64,000 nucleotides of DNA from Roseivivax halodurans JCM 10272 (GCF_000521785.1 NZ_JALZ01000004.1:124001-188000); one strand, 5' to 3'; shown: positions 1-11,352, numbered from the stretch's first letter. Program-made: numbers and translations. The notes: a model not told the origin generated them from the letters alone.

Positions 1-1129
1 GTCCGACCAGCGGCAAGGGCGCGCTCCAGAGGTTGAACGACAGAAGCGCGGCGATCCCGAGCGCCCAGCAGAGCCCGCCGATCACGAGCGTCGAGCCGAT
101 CCGCCCGAGGCGCGAGCGCTGCTCGGTGAAGGCGACCGCAGGTTCCAGCAGCGAGATCGCCGATGTCAGCGCGGCGAAGGCGAGCAGCAAGAAGAAGACG
201 AAGCCGACCACAGAGCCGACGGCCATCTGCGCGAAGGCGATCGGCAGCGTCACGAAGATGAGGCCCGGCCCCGCGCTGGTCTCGAGCCCGTTGGCGAAGA
301 CGATGGGAAAGATCACGAGCCCCGCCGAGAGCGCGATTACGGTGTCAAGGATCACCACCGTCCAGGCCGCCGACAGAAGGCTCGTCTCGCGCCCGAGATA
401 GGCGCCGTAGGCCATCATCACGCCCGCCCCGACCGAAAGCGTGAAGAAGGCCTGACCCATCGCCGCGATGACCAGCCCGCCGTCGATGCGCCCGAAATCC
501 ACCGCGAACATGTATGAGAGAGTCTCGCCAAAATGCCCGGTGGTCGTGCCGTAGAGGACGAGCACCGCGATCAGCACCGCAAGCGCCGGCATCAGCAGCC
601 GCACCGCCGCCTCGAGCCCGCCGGTGACGCCCCGCGCGACGATGGCGATGGTCGCGCCCATGAAGGCCGAATGCCACAGGAGCAGCGTCAGCGGGCTCGC
701 CAGCATGCCCTCGAAGAGCGCCTCGACACCCGAGCCATCCAGTCCCGCGAACGCGCCCGTCGCGGCCTCCACCGTGTAGTAGAGCGACCAGCCGCCGACG
801 ACGCTGTAGAACGACAGGATCACCGCGCCGACGATCACCGCGCTCGCGCCGAGCAGCACCCAGGCGCCGCTCCGCCCGTTCGCCGCCGAGAGATCGCGCA
901 TCGTGTCGACGGGGTTCTTCTGGCCGCGCCGCCCGATCAGCCATTCGGCCACCAGCACCGGCATGCCGATCAGCACGATGCAGGCGAGGTAGACGAGCAC
1001 GAAGGCCGCGCCGCCGCCCTCGCCGACCATGTAGGGGAACTTCCAGATGTTGCCGAGGCCGACCGCCGACCCCGCCGCAGCGAGGACGAAGGTCAGGCGC
1101 GAGCCCCAATGTGCGGTCCCGGTGCTCAT
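1..1129 (-). CDS. Sodium-dependent transporter, NSS/SNF family (C-terminus cut by window edge)
   Basis: Reading the minus strand from ATG at 1129 gives an open frame running off the left edge (about 376 residues seen). The N-terminus carries the NSS signature GLGNIWKFPY at residues 24-33 in the first unwound helix, where sodium and substrate bind in LeuT-type proteins. Hydrophobic segments follow through the visible part. The family moves amino acids or related solutes into the cell with Na+; the substrate cannot be told from the sequence. The gene lies just downstream of the response regulator on the same strand but is separated from it by about 90 bases, so co-transcription is possible but not shown. 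Family call is firm, substrate unknown. Confidence 0.9.
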   Translation of the reverse strand, partial: MSTGTAHWGSRLTFVLAAAGSAVGLGNIWKFPYMVGEGGGAAFVLVYLACIVLIGMPVLVAEWLIGRRGQKNPVDTMRDLSAANGRSGAWVLLGASAVIVGAVILSFYSVVGGWSLYYTVEAATGAFAGLDGSGVEALFEGMLASPLTLLLWHSAFMGATIAIVARGVTGGLEAAVRLLMPALAVLIAVLVLYGTTTGHFGETLSYMFAVDFGRIDGGLVIAAMGQAFFTLSVGAGVMMAYGAYLGRETSLLSAAWTVVILDTVIALSAGLVIFPIVFANGLETSAGPGLIFVTLPIAFAQMAVGSVVGFVFFLLLAFAALTSAISLLEPAVAFTEQRSRLGRIGSTLVIGGLCWALGIAALLSFNLWSAPLPLVG

Positions 1130-1216
1130 CTCTGGATGTCCTTCTGGCCGGTGCTTCGATCGGCCATGCGCCTAGTGCCTCGCGGCCCGATCGGCAAGCT
1201 GGCGCCTCCGCCCGGA

Positions 1217-1561
1217 TCAGCCGGCGAGCGCGGCCCGCAGCTCCGACATCTGCACCGGTTTGCGCAGGAGCACGCTGTCCGCGAGATCCTCGGGCAGGAT
1301 CGCGCGCGAATATCCCGTCATGAAGATCACCGCGATCCCTTCCGAACGGCAGGCGCGCGCGAAGTCGAACGAGGTCTCGTCGCCGACGTTCACGTCGAGA
1401 AGCGCCACCCGGAAGCCTTCGTTCAGAAGCAGCCGGCGCGCATGGTCGAGCGACAGCGCCGGACCGACGACGCCCCAGCCGGCGAGCCTGAGCTCGCAGG
1501 ACATGTCGAGGGCAATGATCGGCTCGTCTTCGACGACGAGGACCCCGGTAGAAGGTGGCAT
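1217..1561 (-). CDS. Single-domain response regulator (receiver only)
   Basis: A 114-residue protein made only of a CheY-like receiver domain. Acidic residues E11-D12, the phospho-acceptor D56 (ALLDVNVG), T82 in the motif FMTGYS, and K101 followed by proline form the usual receiver active site. The FMTGY stretch resembles the FATGY motif of small receivers paired with HWE/HisKA_2 kinases in alphaproteobacteria. It starts 4 bases after the stop of the PAS/HWE kinase on the same strand, so the two almost certainly form one operon and a cognate phosphorelay. There is no output domain, so the signal must go to another protein, perhaps a phosphatase, a second kinase or a sigma-factor regulator; which one is not visible here. 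Confidence 0.9.
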   Translation of the reverse strand: MPPSTGVLVVEDEPIIALDMSCELRLAGWGVVGPALSLDHARRLLLNEGFRVALLDVNVGDETSFDFARACRSEGIAVIFMTGYSRAILPEDLADSVLLRKPVQMSELRAALAG

Positions 1562-1565
1562 GGAC

Positions 1566-3302
1566 TCAGAGCCTTACTGTCATCGCCACAACGAGTCCCG
1601 TCTCCGAAAAGGTCCGTTCGAGCGTGCCGCCGAGGCTCTGCACCACCATCATGTCGATGAGGGTGGAGCCGAAGCCGAAGGTCGTCGGCTGCGCCGCGGC
1701 CGGACCGCCGGTCTCGGTCCAGGCGAGCGCGATCTCGCGACCGCCCTCCCGCCGCCGCACGCTCCATTCGATCGCGATGTGTCCGCCCTCGTGCGACAGC
1801 GCGCCGTATTTCATCGCGTTGGTGATCATCTCGTGGAAGACGACGCCGAGCTTGCTCGCCAGCGCCGCGTCGAGCCCCAAATTCGGCCCGTCGAGCGTGT
1901 AGGCGCGGCTCCCTTCGGCATAATAGATGGCGAACTGCCCTTCGAGGATCTCCCGCAGGCTGGCCGATCCGGCGGTGTCGTCGAAGATGCTATCATGCGC
2001 GCGCGAGATCGCCCTCAGCCGCCCGTCGAAACGCTTGAAGAAGTCCTCGAGCCCGCCCGAATTGCGCCGCGTATGCGAGGCGACCGACTGGATCGAGGCG
2101 AGGATGTTCTTCACCCGGTGGTTCAGCTCGTGCACCAGCAGGTCGCGCTGCTCTTCCGCCGCCTTCTGGCGGGTGATGTCCCTGACCGCCGAGATGAAAT
2201 ATTCGACACTGCCGTCGTCCCGGCGGATGCAGCTCACCGTCAGCGTCACCCAGACCAGATCGCCGTTCCGCGCGATGTAGCGCTTGTCCATCTCGTAGGC
2301 GTCGCGCTTGCCCTCGATGACCTCCTGAAGCATCCCGACATCCGCCTCGAGGTCCTCGGGATGCGTCACGTCCTGGAACCGCAATCCCAGAAGCTCGGCC
2401 TTGGAATATCCGAGCAGGTCGCAGAGGCACTGGTTGACCCGCAGCCAGGTGCCGTCCGGCGCCACATGCGCCATGCCGACGGCGGCGTTCTCGAAGGTGC
2501 TGCGGAAGAGCGCCTCGCTCTCGCGCACCACCGACTCGTATTCGGTCCGCTCGGAGAGGTCGTAGAAGTGGCAGACCACCCCGAAGCGCCGGTCCGGCAG
2601 GAAGATCCGCTCGAGCCGCCAGTCGTAGGATTCGACCGCGCCGCGATCCCGGCGCAGGCCGGTCGTGTCGTCGCTGCGGAAGCTCTCCCCGGTCTCGAGC
2701 GTGTGGCGGAACCGCCCGATGATCTCCTCGGCCATCTCCGCGGGCCAGGCCTCGCGCATGATCGCCGCGTAATCCGTGCCGATCATCTTCTCCAGCGGAT
2801 CGTCGAAGGCGAGCTTCGCGCCGTCGCTCATGAAGCGGAGCGTCAGATCGGCATCGAGCACGACGATCCCGAACGGGCAGCTGCGCACCACGGTGATGAA
2901 GGTCTCGTGCGCCTGTGCGAGCTCCAGCTCCGCCCTGCGCCGGTCGGTGACGTCCGTGGCCGAGGCGACGAGCGCGACGATCCTGCCGTGGGCGCCGCGC
3001 TGGGGCGAGATCTGCAGGTCGATGGTCATGGGATCGCCGCCCGCGACGCGGATGTCGGCCTCGAAGCGTTGCGTCTCTCCCGACGCCGCGCCTCCCGTGG
3101 CCGCACGCACGCGCTCGCGCAGGACCGGATCGTGGCGGAACCACGGCCCGTCCCAGAGCTTCGTGCCGGCGATGTCGGCATTGACCAGCCCCGACACGTC
3201 GAGCCCGGGCTGGTTGACGTCGATCAGCGTGCCGTCCGGGGCGAGGATGCCGATGAAGGCGATGACAGCGTCGAAAACCTCGCCCAATGCCGCGTAAGCC
3301 AT
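1566..3302 (-). CDS. PAS-domain sensor histidine kinase, HWE family
   Basis: About 578 residues. The start at 3302 is chosen because GGAGG lies just upstream; a longer frame to 3341 has no such site. The N-terminal two thirds hold several PAS/PAC units (a PAC-like stretch ends near EYFISAVRDITRQK), with no membrane helix, so it senses a cytosolic signal or ligand. The kinase core has the phospho-acceptor in ELNHRVKN (His at about 395), the N-box FHEMITNAMKYGALS, and the W-T-E motif (LAWTE) that names the HWE class. It likely passes phosphate to the receiver protein encoded directly downstream. The stimulus is unknown; no clear LOV cysteine motif is present, unlike the second kinase of this window near 49-50 kb. 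Confidence 0.92.
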   Translation of the reverse strand: MAYAALGEVFDAVIAFIGILAPDGTLIDVNQPGLDVSGLVNADIAGTKLWDGPWFRHDPVLRERVRAATGGAASGETQRFEADIRVAGGDPMTIDLQISPQRGAHGRIVALVASATDVTDRRRAELELAQAHETFITVVRSCPFGIVVLDADLTLRFMSDGAKLAFDDPLEKMIGTDYAAIMREAWPAEMAEEIIGRFRHTLETGESFRSDDTTGLRRDRGAVESYDWRLERIFLPDRRFGVVCHFYDLSERTEYESVVRESEALFRSTFENAAVGMAHVAPDGTWLRVNQCLCDLLGYSKAELLGLRFQDVTHPEDLEADVGMLQEVIEGKRDAYEMDKRYIARNGDLVWVTLTVSCIRRDDGSVEYFISAVRDITRQKAAEEQRDLLVHELNHRVKNILASIQSVASHTRRNSGGLEDFFKRFDGRLRAISRAHDSIFDDTAGSASLREILEGQFAIYYAEGSRAYTLDGPNLGLDAALASKLGVVFHEMITNAMKYGALSHEGGHIAIEWSVRRREGGREIALAWTETGGPAAAQPTTFGFGSTLIDMMVVQSLGGTLERTFSETGLVVAMTVRL

Positions 3303-3408
3303 GGCCCCTCCGGTCCTTCGACCCCACCGAAACGATGGCATCCCGCAAATTCAAAACCAATGAGCCTCTGCAAAGCAAATGGAAACGTCGCGCCGCACAG
3401 GCGACCAC

Positions 3409-3437
3409 TTGGCGGCGCAGCGGTCACGGGCTACCAA
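3409..3437 (+). promoter_or_regulatory. Candidate sigma-70-type promoter for tex
   Basis: TTGGCG (3409-3414) and TACCAA (3432-3437) are separated by 17 bases, and the tex start follows about 30 bases later. This is a pattern match by eye only. Confidence 0.3.
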
Positions 3438-3467
3438 GGCGCTCCCACGACCTGAGGAGCCGCAGCC

Positions 3468-5792
<2,325 letters not shown>

Positions 5793-5868
5793 GGATGCCC
5801 GGCGCGACCTTGCGCGGCGCCGCGAGACTTGAAAGGACAGGCATGACGCACCGTGACCGGAGCCGCCG

Positions 5869-6777
5869 ATGACCGAACCCGACTGGATCGCCGTCGACTG
5901 GGGCACCTCGAACCAGCGCGCCTGGCTCATGGACGGCACAGGCCGCGTGATCGACCGCCGCGCCTCGGACCGCGGCATGAACACGCTCGCCCGCGCCGAT
6001 TTCGAGGGCGCGCTCCTCGACCTCGTCGGCGACGCGCTGCCCGCGATGCGCGAGACCCCCGTGATCGTCTGCGGCATGGCCGGATCGCAGCAGGGCTGGG
6101 CCGAGGCACCCTACCGCAAGGCCCCCTGCGCCCCGCCGGGCCTCGCCGAGGCGACGCGCGCCCCCACCACCGATCCCCGGATCACCGTCCGCATTCTGCC
6201 CGGCATCCGGCAGGACCGCCCGGCGGACGTTATGCGGGGCGAGGAGACGCAGATCAAGGGCTTCCTCGCCGCGCATCCGTCCTTCGACGGCGTCATCTGC
6301 CTGCCCGGCACGCACACCAAATGGGTGCAGATCAGCGCGGGCGAGGTGGTGAGCTTCCGCACCTTCATGTCGGGCGAACTCTACGCGCTTATCGCCGGGC
6401 AGTCGGTCCTGCGCCACACCCTCGCGGACGGCTGGGACGACAAGGCCTTCGACGCCGCCGTGTCCGAGGCCATCTCGAACCCCGCGATGACCGCCGCAAC
6501 ACTCTTCTCCCTCCGCGCCGAGGCGCTCCTGCACGAGCTTCCCGGCGCCAGCGCCCGCGCGCGGCTCTCGGGCACGCTGATCGGGCTCGAGCTTGGCGGC
6601 GCGCGGCCCTACTGGCTCGGCCAGCCGATCATGCTCGCCGGCGAGGGCGGGCTCGCGACCGCCTATGCCGCGGCGCTGAAGGCGCAGGGCGCGGAGGTGA
6701 CGCCCCTCGCGGTCGAGGACCTGACGCTCGCCGGTCTCGCCGCCGCGCATGCAGAACTCAAGGGAGGCACGTCATGA
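5869..6777 (+). CDS. dgoK: 2-dehydro-3-deoxygalactonokinase
   Basis: 302 residues of the DgoK family (ASKHA fold). The N-terminal phosphate loop [10 protein letters not shown] lies at residues 10-19, the conserved segment [10 protein letters not shown] is in the middle and a glycine-rich adenosine-binding segment near the C-terminus. The enzyme phosphorylates 2-keto-3-deoxygalactonate with ATP, giving the substrate of the next gene product. Stop and start overlap (ATGA at 6774-6777) with the aldolase gene, so the pair is translationally coupled. The start at 5869 is preceded by CCGGAG. No galactonate dehydratase, transporter or regulator is beside it, so the upstream pathway steps must lie elsewhere. 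Confidence 0.93.
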   Translation: MTEPDWIAVDWGTSNQRAWLMDGTGRVIDRRASDRGMNTLARADFEGALLDLVGDALPAMRETPVIVCGMAGSQQGWAEAPYRKAPCAPPGLAEATRAPTTDPRITVRILPGIRQDRPADVMRGEETQIKGFLAAHPSFDGVICLPGTHTKWVQISAGEVVSFRTFMSGELYALIAGQSVLRHTLADGWDDKAFDAAVSEAISNPAMTAATLFSLRAEALLHELPGASARARLSGTLIGLELGGARPYWLGQPIMLAGEGGLATAYAAALKAQGAEVTPLAVEDLTLAGLAAAHAELKGGTS

Positions 6778-7382
6778 GCCGAGAGATCATCGCCATCCTG
6801 CGGGGCATCACGCCGCCCGAAGCCGTCCCGGTGGCCGAAGCGCTCATCGACGCGGGCATCACCAAGATCGAGGTCCCGCTCAACTCTCCCGATCCCTTCG
6901 ACAGCATTGCAGCGATGATCGCGGCCGGCAGCGACCGCGCCACGATCGGCGCCGGCACCGTGCTGAAGGTTGACCAGGTCCAGAGGCTTGCGGATCTCGG
7001 CGCGCGGATGATCGTGTCGCCCGATTGCAATCCGGAGGTCATCGCTGCGACGAAGGAGGCCGGCATGGCTTCCTATCCCGGCGTCTTCACCGCAACCGAG
7101 TGTTTCGCCGCGATCCGCGCCGGGGCGGACGGGCTCAAGTTCTTCCCCGCCTCGCTGCTCGGTCCGGACGGGATCAAGGCGCTCTCCGCCGTCCTGCCGC
7201 CCGAGATTGCGACCTACGCCGTCGGCGGCGTCGGAGCGGGAGATTTCGAGGTCTGGCGCCGCGCCGGCATCACCGGCTTCGGCATCGGCTCGGCGCTCTA
7301 CGCGCCCGGGACCTCGGCCGAGGACGTGGCCGTCCGCGCCGCCGATCTCGTCACGGCCTGGGACGCCACCGAGAAAACGTAA
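6774..7382 (+). CDS. dgoA: 2-dehydro-3-deoxy-6-phosphogalactonate aldolase
   Basis: 202 residues, class I KDPG/KDPGal aldolase family. Key residues visible: R10-G11-I12 for the phosphate/carboxylate end, E33 in KIEVPLNSP (general acid-base), and K122 in [11 protein letters not shown], the Schiff-base lysine. The wording [12 protein letters not shown] and the partner dgoK favour the galactonate rather than the gluconate version. Cleaves KDPGal to pyruvate and glyceraldehyde 3-phosphate. Starts inside the stop codon of dgoK. Ends 12 bases before the convergent DUF421 gene. Confidence 0.93.
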   Translation: MSREIIAILRGITPPEAVPVAEALIDAGITKIEVPLNSPDPFDSIAAMIAAGSDRATIGAGTVLKVDQVQRLADLGARMIVSPDCNPEVIAATKEAGMASYPGVFTATECFAAIRAGADGLKFFPASLLGPDGIKALSAVLPPEIATYAVGGVGAGDFEVWRRAGITGFGIGSALYAPGTSAEDVAVRAADLVTAWDATEKT

Positions 7383-7394
7383 GTCGCGCGCGGG

Positions 7395-7907
7395 CTACGT
7401 CGTGCCCGGCAGGTCGGGGGCGCGCTCCGCTCCGGCGATGACGGAGAACGAGCCGTCCGATTCAAGTACGATGGCGTCGATCGCGTCGAGTTCGGCATGT
7501 CCGCCGGTCCGGGCCACGGTGCGCAGCTCCGCGGGTGTGATCCGGGCCTGCCGCATTGCCTTCGGCAGCATCTCGCCCCCGCGCAGCACTAGCGTCGGTT
7601 CCGACCGGACCGTCCGCGCGAAGGCCTTCGAATGCACCGAGCCCAGCGTCACCCCGTATTGCAGGGCAATGAGCAGCACCAGCGCGAGCGCGCCCTCCGC
7701 CAACGGGACATTCTCGCTCAGCAGGATCGAGGCGAGGCAGGAACCGAACGCGACCGTGATGACGAGATCGAAGGCGTTGAGCTTGGCCAGCGTCCGCTTG
7801 CCGGACACGCGCAACGACACGACGAGAAACGCATAGGCCAGCGTCCCGACGACGAGTGTCCGGACCAGACCGCTCCAGCCCTGAAAAAACATCTCCGACC
7901 AATCCAT
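7395..7907 (-). CDS. DUF421 family membrane protein (YetF-like)
   Basis: 170 residues. Three hydrophobic segments near the N-terminus (the first in LVVGTLAYAFLVVSLRVSG) are followed by the typical DUF421 segment KRTLAKLNAFDLVITVAFGS and a soluble C-terminal domain with LRGGEMLPKAMRQARIT. Start at 7907 has a near-perfect Shine-Dalgarno site AAGGAGG; upstream extensions of the frame lack one. DUF421 proteins are inner-membrane proteins; relatives in spore formers affect germination or stress, but no biochemical function is established here. Convergent with dgoA, and alone on its strand. Confidence 0.88.
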   Translation of the reverse strand: MDWSEMFFQGWSGLVRTLVVGTLAYAFLVVSLRVSGKRTLAKLNAFDLVITVAFGSCLASILLSENVPLAEGALALVLLIALQYGVTLGSVHSKAFARTVRSEPTLVLRGGEMLPKAMRQARITPAELRTVARTGGHAELDAIDAIVLESDGSFSVIAGAERAPDLPGTT

Positions 7908-8170
7908 GCGCACCTCCTTATGCCGGGGTTCAACGACACGGACGCCTTTCCGGGTTCCGGACCGGCGGCCCGGCTGCCGCCCCGTGAGACCTCCCGTCGC
8001 TGCAATGCCCGCGAAGCGCACGCATCTCGCTGCTTTGCAGAGCCGCACGGCACCCGCCAAGGGGCCGTTCTTGCTCACAAGATCACAAACCATGACGGGA
8101 TCGATGCTATGCGAGACTCGCGGGGCGTGTATGTGTAAACTTCCCGTGACACTCTGGGAGGAGGCACGGA

Positions 8171-8488
8171 ATGATCGGTCTGATCGTACAGCCGAACCAA
8201 CGCGACGGATGCAGCGCGGCCGGCGGAGAGCCGCGTTCCATGAGCCTTCCCAGTGCCGGACCCGATACCGGCGAGGAGGAGCCTGCCATGCCGAGACCGC
8301 CCCGAAGTCCCGTTGATCGCACACGTGCCGAGTCCTCGAGCGAGGCCAATGCGCAGGGCGATCCGGGCGTTGTCGTGCCGTTCCCGAAGGCTCGCGTGGC
8401 GGTGGCGCCCGCGCTGTCCCGCGCCGCACTCGAGGAGCTGGCCTTTTCCGCGCTCCTGACGGTCTCCGCCCGCCATCGCGAGGCGTGA
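8171..8488 (+). CDS. Small hypothetical protein
   Basis: 105 residues if started at 8171 (GGGAGGAGG lies 6-8 bases upstream), or 66 residues if started at 8288, which also has GAGGAG upstream. The C-terminal part (PGVVVPFPKARVAVAPALSRAALEELAFSALLTV) is proline/alanine rich and may form one amphipathic helix; the N-terminal part is rich in Ser, Gly and Glu. No signal peptide or known domain. The frame ends 10 bases before the convergent YgjV-type gene. The two ribosome-binding sites make the true start undecided. Function unknown. Confidence 0.55.
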   Translation: MIGLIVQPNQRDGCSAAGGEPRSMSLPSAGPDTGEEEPAMPRPPRSPVDRTRAESSSEANAQGDPGVVVPFPKARVAVAPALSRAALEELAFSALLTVSARHREA

Positions 8489-8498
8489 GGCGCGCGCC

Positions 8499-9011
8499 TT
8501 AGCGCGCCGCGACGCGCGTCTGCACGCCGAAGCTCCGGACCGCCAAGGCGCCGAGCGCGAGCCCCGTGCTCACCACCGCGAAGACGCTGCCGATGCTCCA
8601 GGCATGGGCCAGCCACAGCACCTCGCCGATCACCACCAATCCGGTCAGCATGTGGCGCGTGCAGTAGCAGACGCCGGTGTTGATGAAGAATGCCCCGAGG
8701 ATCGGCAGGAGGGCCCGCCCGTCCGTCTGCCCCATCGCGACCGAGACGAGCGCCGCCGCCGCGACGGTCACGTTGACCAGCCAGGCGGCGCGTCCGAGCC
8801 GGGACAGACCGAGCATCCGGGCCCCGATCATGACCATGGCGATGACCAGCATCGACGCGCCGGCGGCGTCGCCGAGCGCCAGGAAATGCCCGGCCCAGGC
8901 GCCGCAGCAGAGAAGGTTCAGCCGCCGCAGCAGGACGTCGTCGGGCAGGGCGTAGCTCGTCACCCCGGAGAGGAGCGCCAGCGACCCCAGAAGGGCGGCG
9001 AGTGTGGACAT
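8499..9011 (-). CDS. YgjV-like inner membrane protein
   Basis: 170 residues, almost entirely hydrophobic, with about five or six membrane spans and short loops. The pattern (ALLGSLALLSGVTSYALPD at the N-terminus, LLCCGAWAGHFLALGD, NTGVCYCTRHMLTG) fits the YgjV-type bacterial inner membrane protein family (Imp-YgjV). The family has no assigned biochemical function. Cysteine-rich segment CCGAWAGH and CYC are notable. Convergent with the small hypothetical gene, and followed upstream by a 229-base gap with a hairpin. Confidence 0.75.
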   Translation of the reverse strand: MSTLAALLGSLALLSGVTSYALPDDVLLRRLNLLCCGAWAGHFLALGDAAGASMLVIAMVMIGARMLGLSRLGRAAWLVNVTVAAAALVSVAMGQTDGRALLPILGAFFINTGVCYCTRHMLTGLVVIGEVLWLAHAWSIGSVFAVVSTGLALGALAVRSFGVQTRVAAR

Positions 9012-9160
9012 GTCGGTGTGATCGTCTCGTGGCGCCGGGCAGGCGGATCTTGCGGGAAACCGTCTCGCCGGATGTGACTCGCCGGAAACGGATGAATTCG
9101 TTACGGTTTCACGTAATCCGGGACGAGCCGTCCCGTCGATTGCGCATCGGACTACCCAAT

Positions 9161-9178
9161 CCTATCCGCTCGGATAGG
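9161..9178. repeat. Perfect 7-bp inverted repeat (hairpin or operator)
   Basis: CCTATCC (9161-9167), loop GCTC, GGATAGG (9172-9178). It sits 62 bases beyond the stop of aroQ and about 150 bases upstream of the YgjV-like start; no T-tract follows on either strand, so it is a weak terminator candidate or a protein-binding site. Confidence 0.4.
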
Positions 9179-9240
9179 TTGCGGCTTCAAGGGCCGGATA
9201 CCTTCTGAAAGACGAATGTGATCCGGGGCGCGTGGTCGGG

Positions 9241-9678
9241 TCAGCCGCGGCCGATCAGGGTGCAGACCCGCCGGGTCGCCGCCTCGTATCCCTCGATCCC
9301 GAGCCCCGCGATCACGCCGTCGGCCCGCGCCGAGACGTAGGAATGGTGTCGGAAGGCCTCGCGCTTGTGCACGTTCGAGATGTGCACCTCGATCACCGGC
9401 CCGTCATAGGCGTTGAGCGCGTCGAGAATGGCGATCGACGTATGGGTGAGGGCGCCCGGATTGATTACGATCCCGGCCGCCTCGTCCCGCGCCTCGTGGA
9501 TCCAGTCGATGATCTGCCCCTCGTAGTTTGATTGCATGAGCCGCACGTCCACGCCCTCGGGGCAGGCCTTGCGACAGCGCGTCTCCACATCGGCGAGCGT
9601 CTCGTGGCCGTAGATCCCCGGCTCGCGCTTGCCGAGAAGGTTGAGGTTGGGACCGTTGAGAATGAAGATCGTGCGCAT
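9241..9678 (-). CDS. aroQ: 3-dehydroquinate dehydratase, type II
   Basis: 145 residues, normal length. The N-terminal motif [17 protein letters not shown] (8-24) carries the catalytic tyrosine (Y23) and arginine (R18); the glutamine/asparagine pair [13 protein letters not shown], the NPGALTHTS segment and [11 protein letters not shown] with the catalytic histidine follow. Dehydrates 3-dehydroquinate to 3-dehydroshikimate in aromatic amino-acid synthesis, as a dodecamer in the cytosol. The start at 9678 is the first methionine of the conserved N-terminus; the open frame extends upstream but without family similarity. In many relatives accB/accC follow aroQ; here they do not. Confidence 0.96.
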   Translation of the reverse strand: MRTIFILNGPNLNLLGKREPGIYGHETLADVETRCRKACPEGVDVRLMQSNYEGQIIDWIHEARDEAAGIVINPGALTHTSIAILDALNAYDGPVIEVHISNVHKREAFRHHSYVSARADGVIAGLGIEGYEAATRRVCTLIGRG

Positions 9679-9789
9679 GCGGGTAAACCTCGGGGGGTGG
9701 TAAGACTTCGCCCTTCCTAGCGGCCCCGCACGCGCAGGCGCAATCGCCGCGGCCCCCGTGCTCGGAGTGTCGTGGCCCTCCTGCCGCGC

Positions 9790-9818
9790 TTGACCGAGGC
9801 CCGCCCGCCTCGCTACCG
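9790..9818 (+). promoter_or_regulatory. Candidate sigma-70-type promoter for mgsA
   Basis: TTGACC (9790-9795), 17-base spacer, CTACCG (9813-9818), 32 bases before the mgsA start. The CTANNN form of the -10 box recurs at other starts in this window. Confidence 0.45.
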
Positions 9819-9850
9819 CTGGCAGATGCGGCACGGCAAGGGGACACGGC

Positions 9851-10246
9851 ATGACCGACACGGGACAGGGCGCACGGATCGCGCTCGTCGCGCATGACGC
9901 GCAGAAGGAGGCCATCGTCGACTGGGCGCGCCAGAACCGCGCGCGGCTCGAGCGCTTCGAGATCTGCGCCACCGGCACCACGGGCGGGCGGCTGTCGGAC
10001 GAGGCCGGGCTCGAGGTCCACCGCCTGCTCTCGGGCCCGCTCGGCGGCGATGCACAGCTCGGCGCGATGATCGCCGAGGGCCGGCTCGCGGCGCTCTTCT
10101 TCTTCATCGACCCGCTCGCGGCGATGCCCCACGACGTCGACGTGAAGTCGCTGCAGCGGCTCGCGACGCTCTACGACATCCCGCTCGCCTTGAACCGCGC
10201 CACGGCCGACGCGGTCCTCGCCCATATCGTGGGCGGCGCGGACTGA
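9851..10246 (+). CDS. mgsA: Methylglyoxal synthase
   Basis: 131 residues. Conserved MGS-domain features: [10 protein letters not shown] at 11-20, the phosphate-binding [10 protein letters not shown] at 39-48, [10 protein letters not shown] with the catalytic aspartate D67, FFIDPL at 84-89 and the histidine H94. Converts dihydroxyacetone phosphate to methylglyoxal and phosphate, a relief route when sugar phosphates build up. AAGGGG precedes the ATG. It stands divergent from aroQ. Neighbouring dgo/kdg genes make triose phosphate, which fits such a role, but that link is inference. Confidence 0.95.
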   Translation: MTDTGQGARIALVAHDAQKEAIVDWARQNRARLERFEICATGTTGGRLSDEAGLEVHRLLSGPLGGDAQLGAMIAEGRLAALFFFIDPLAAMPHDVDVKSLQRLATLYDIPLALNRATADAVLAHIVGGAD

Positions 10247-10266
10247 GCGCGGCTGGCGCCCTTGCA

Positions 10267-10295
10267 TTGACGCCGGGCGCGGGCGCCGCCACTTT
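10267..10295 (+). promoter_or_regulatory. Candidate promoter for the 2-hydroxyacid dehydrogenase gene
   Basis: TTGACG (10267-10272), 17 bases, CACTTT (10290-10295); the gene starts at 10329. The -35 box is good, the -10 box weak. Confidence 0.35.
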
Positions 10296-10328
10296 CCGGC
10301 AACCCCGGAAGAGGAGGATCCCGCGCCC

Positions 10329-11267
10329 ATGACCGACGTCGCCGCCATCGGCAATTTCAAGGACCACGAGCGCGCGGAGCTCACCGCCGCCTTCGACCCC
10401 ATCCACCTCACTCGCCTCGCGGAGCTTCAGGACGTGGATCCCGGAACCCGCGAGGGCCTCCGCGCCATCGCCTACAAGGGCCACGTGCCCTTCGGCGCGG
10501 CCGAGATGGATCTTGTGCCGTCGCTCGGCCTCATCGCCAATTACGGCGTCGGTTTCGATGCGATCGACATCGGTGAGGCTCAGGCGCGCGGCATCCGCGT
10601 CACCAACACGCCGGACGTGCTGAACGACGACGTCGCCGACCTCGCCATCGGCCTCTGGCTCATGCAGCGCCGCGAGATGGAAGCCGCGAGCCGCTGGGCG
10701 CGCGACGGCCACTGGGCCGAAAAGGGCGAGTTCCGGCTCGTCACGCAGGCGAGCTGCGGCACCGCGGGCATCCTCGGGCTCGGCCGCATCGGCCGCGAGA
10801 TCGCGGACCGCCTCGCCGCCTTCAAGATGGAGATCCACTACACCTCCCGCACCGAAAAGGAGACGCCGGGCTGGACCTTCCACGAGGATCCGGTGGCGCT
10901 CGCCCGTGCGGTCGACACGCTTTTCGTCGCGCTCGTCGGCGGCCCCGAGACCGAGAACGCGGTCTCGAAGGACGTGATCGAGGCGCTCGGACCGACAGGC
11001 GTGCTCGTCAACATCTCGCGCGGCAGTACGGTGGACGAGGCGGCGCTTCTGGATGCGCTCGAGGACGGACGTCTCGGTGGCGCGGGCCTCGACGTCTTCC
11101 GCGGCGAGCCCGCCATCGATCCGCGCTTCTACGAGATCCCCTCGGTGGTGATCCAGCCGCACCAGGGCTCGGGCTCCGTTGCGACCCGCGCCGCCATGGC
11201 CAAGCTCCAGCGCGACAACGTCGCGGCCTTTCTGCAGGGCGACGATCTGCTGACGCCGGTGGTCTGA
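10329..11267 (+). CDS. D-isomer specific 2-hydroxyacid dehydrogenase (glyoxylate/hydroxypyruvate reductase type)
   Basis: 312 residues. NAD(P)-binding loop GLGRIG at 150-155, catalytic R231 (VNISRGS), E260 (DVFRGEP) and H278 (QPHQGSGS) form the usual triad. The residue after the nucleotide-binding strand is in YTSRTEK (171-177), where Ser-Arg suggests NADPH use. Reduces small 2-keto acids such as glyoxylate or hydroxypyruvate; the exact substrate is not determined by sequence. ATG at 10329 is preceded by AGAGGAGG. Single gene, convergent with the sugar kinase; a conserved intergenic element lies between them. Confidence 0.9.
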   Translation: MTDVAAIGNFKDHERAELTAAFDPIHLTRLAELQDVDPGTREGLRAIAYKGHVPFGAAEMDLVPSLGLIANYGVGFDAIDIGEAQARGIRVTNTPDVLNDDVADLAIGLWLMQRREMEAASRWARDGHWAEKGEFRLVTQASCGTAGILGLGRIGREIADRLAAFKMEIHYTSRTEKETPGWTFHEDPVALARAVDTLFVALVGGPETENAVSKDVIEALGPTGVLVNISRGSTVDEAALLDALEDGRLGGAGLDVFRGEPAIDPRFYEIPSVVIQPHQGSGSVATRAAMAKLQRDNVAAFLQGDDLLTPVV

Positions 11268-11290
11268 GCGGGAGGAGCGGCTGCCGCCGG

Positions 11291-11340
11291 CGGGGGCGCT
11301 GCCCCCGCACCCCCGGAGTATTTCCGCCAAGAAGAAGGGG
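11291..11340 (+). repeat. Intergenic GGGGC-hairpin / GAGTATTT / AAGAAGAAG element, copy A
   Basis: A perfect hairpin CGGGGGC-GCT-GCCCCCG (11291-11307) is followed by CCCCCGGAGTATTTCCGCC and AAGAAGAAGGGG. Copies at 27788-27840 and, inverted, near 43171-43221 share the same three blocks. Confidence 0.75.
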
Positions 11341-11352
11341 AAGGAACGCCGC

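Noticed and set aside
1260-3455. A 731-codon plus-strand frame over the receiver and HWE kinase
   Set aside because: No recognisable domains, and the minus-strand genes have complete active sites.
8171-8287. Treating the 5' part of the small hypothetical gene as a separate leader ORF
   Set aside because: It is in frame with the rest without a stop, so alternative starts are the simpler reading.
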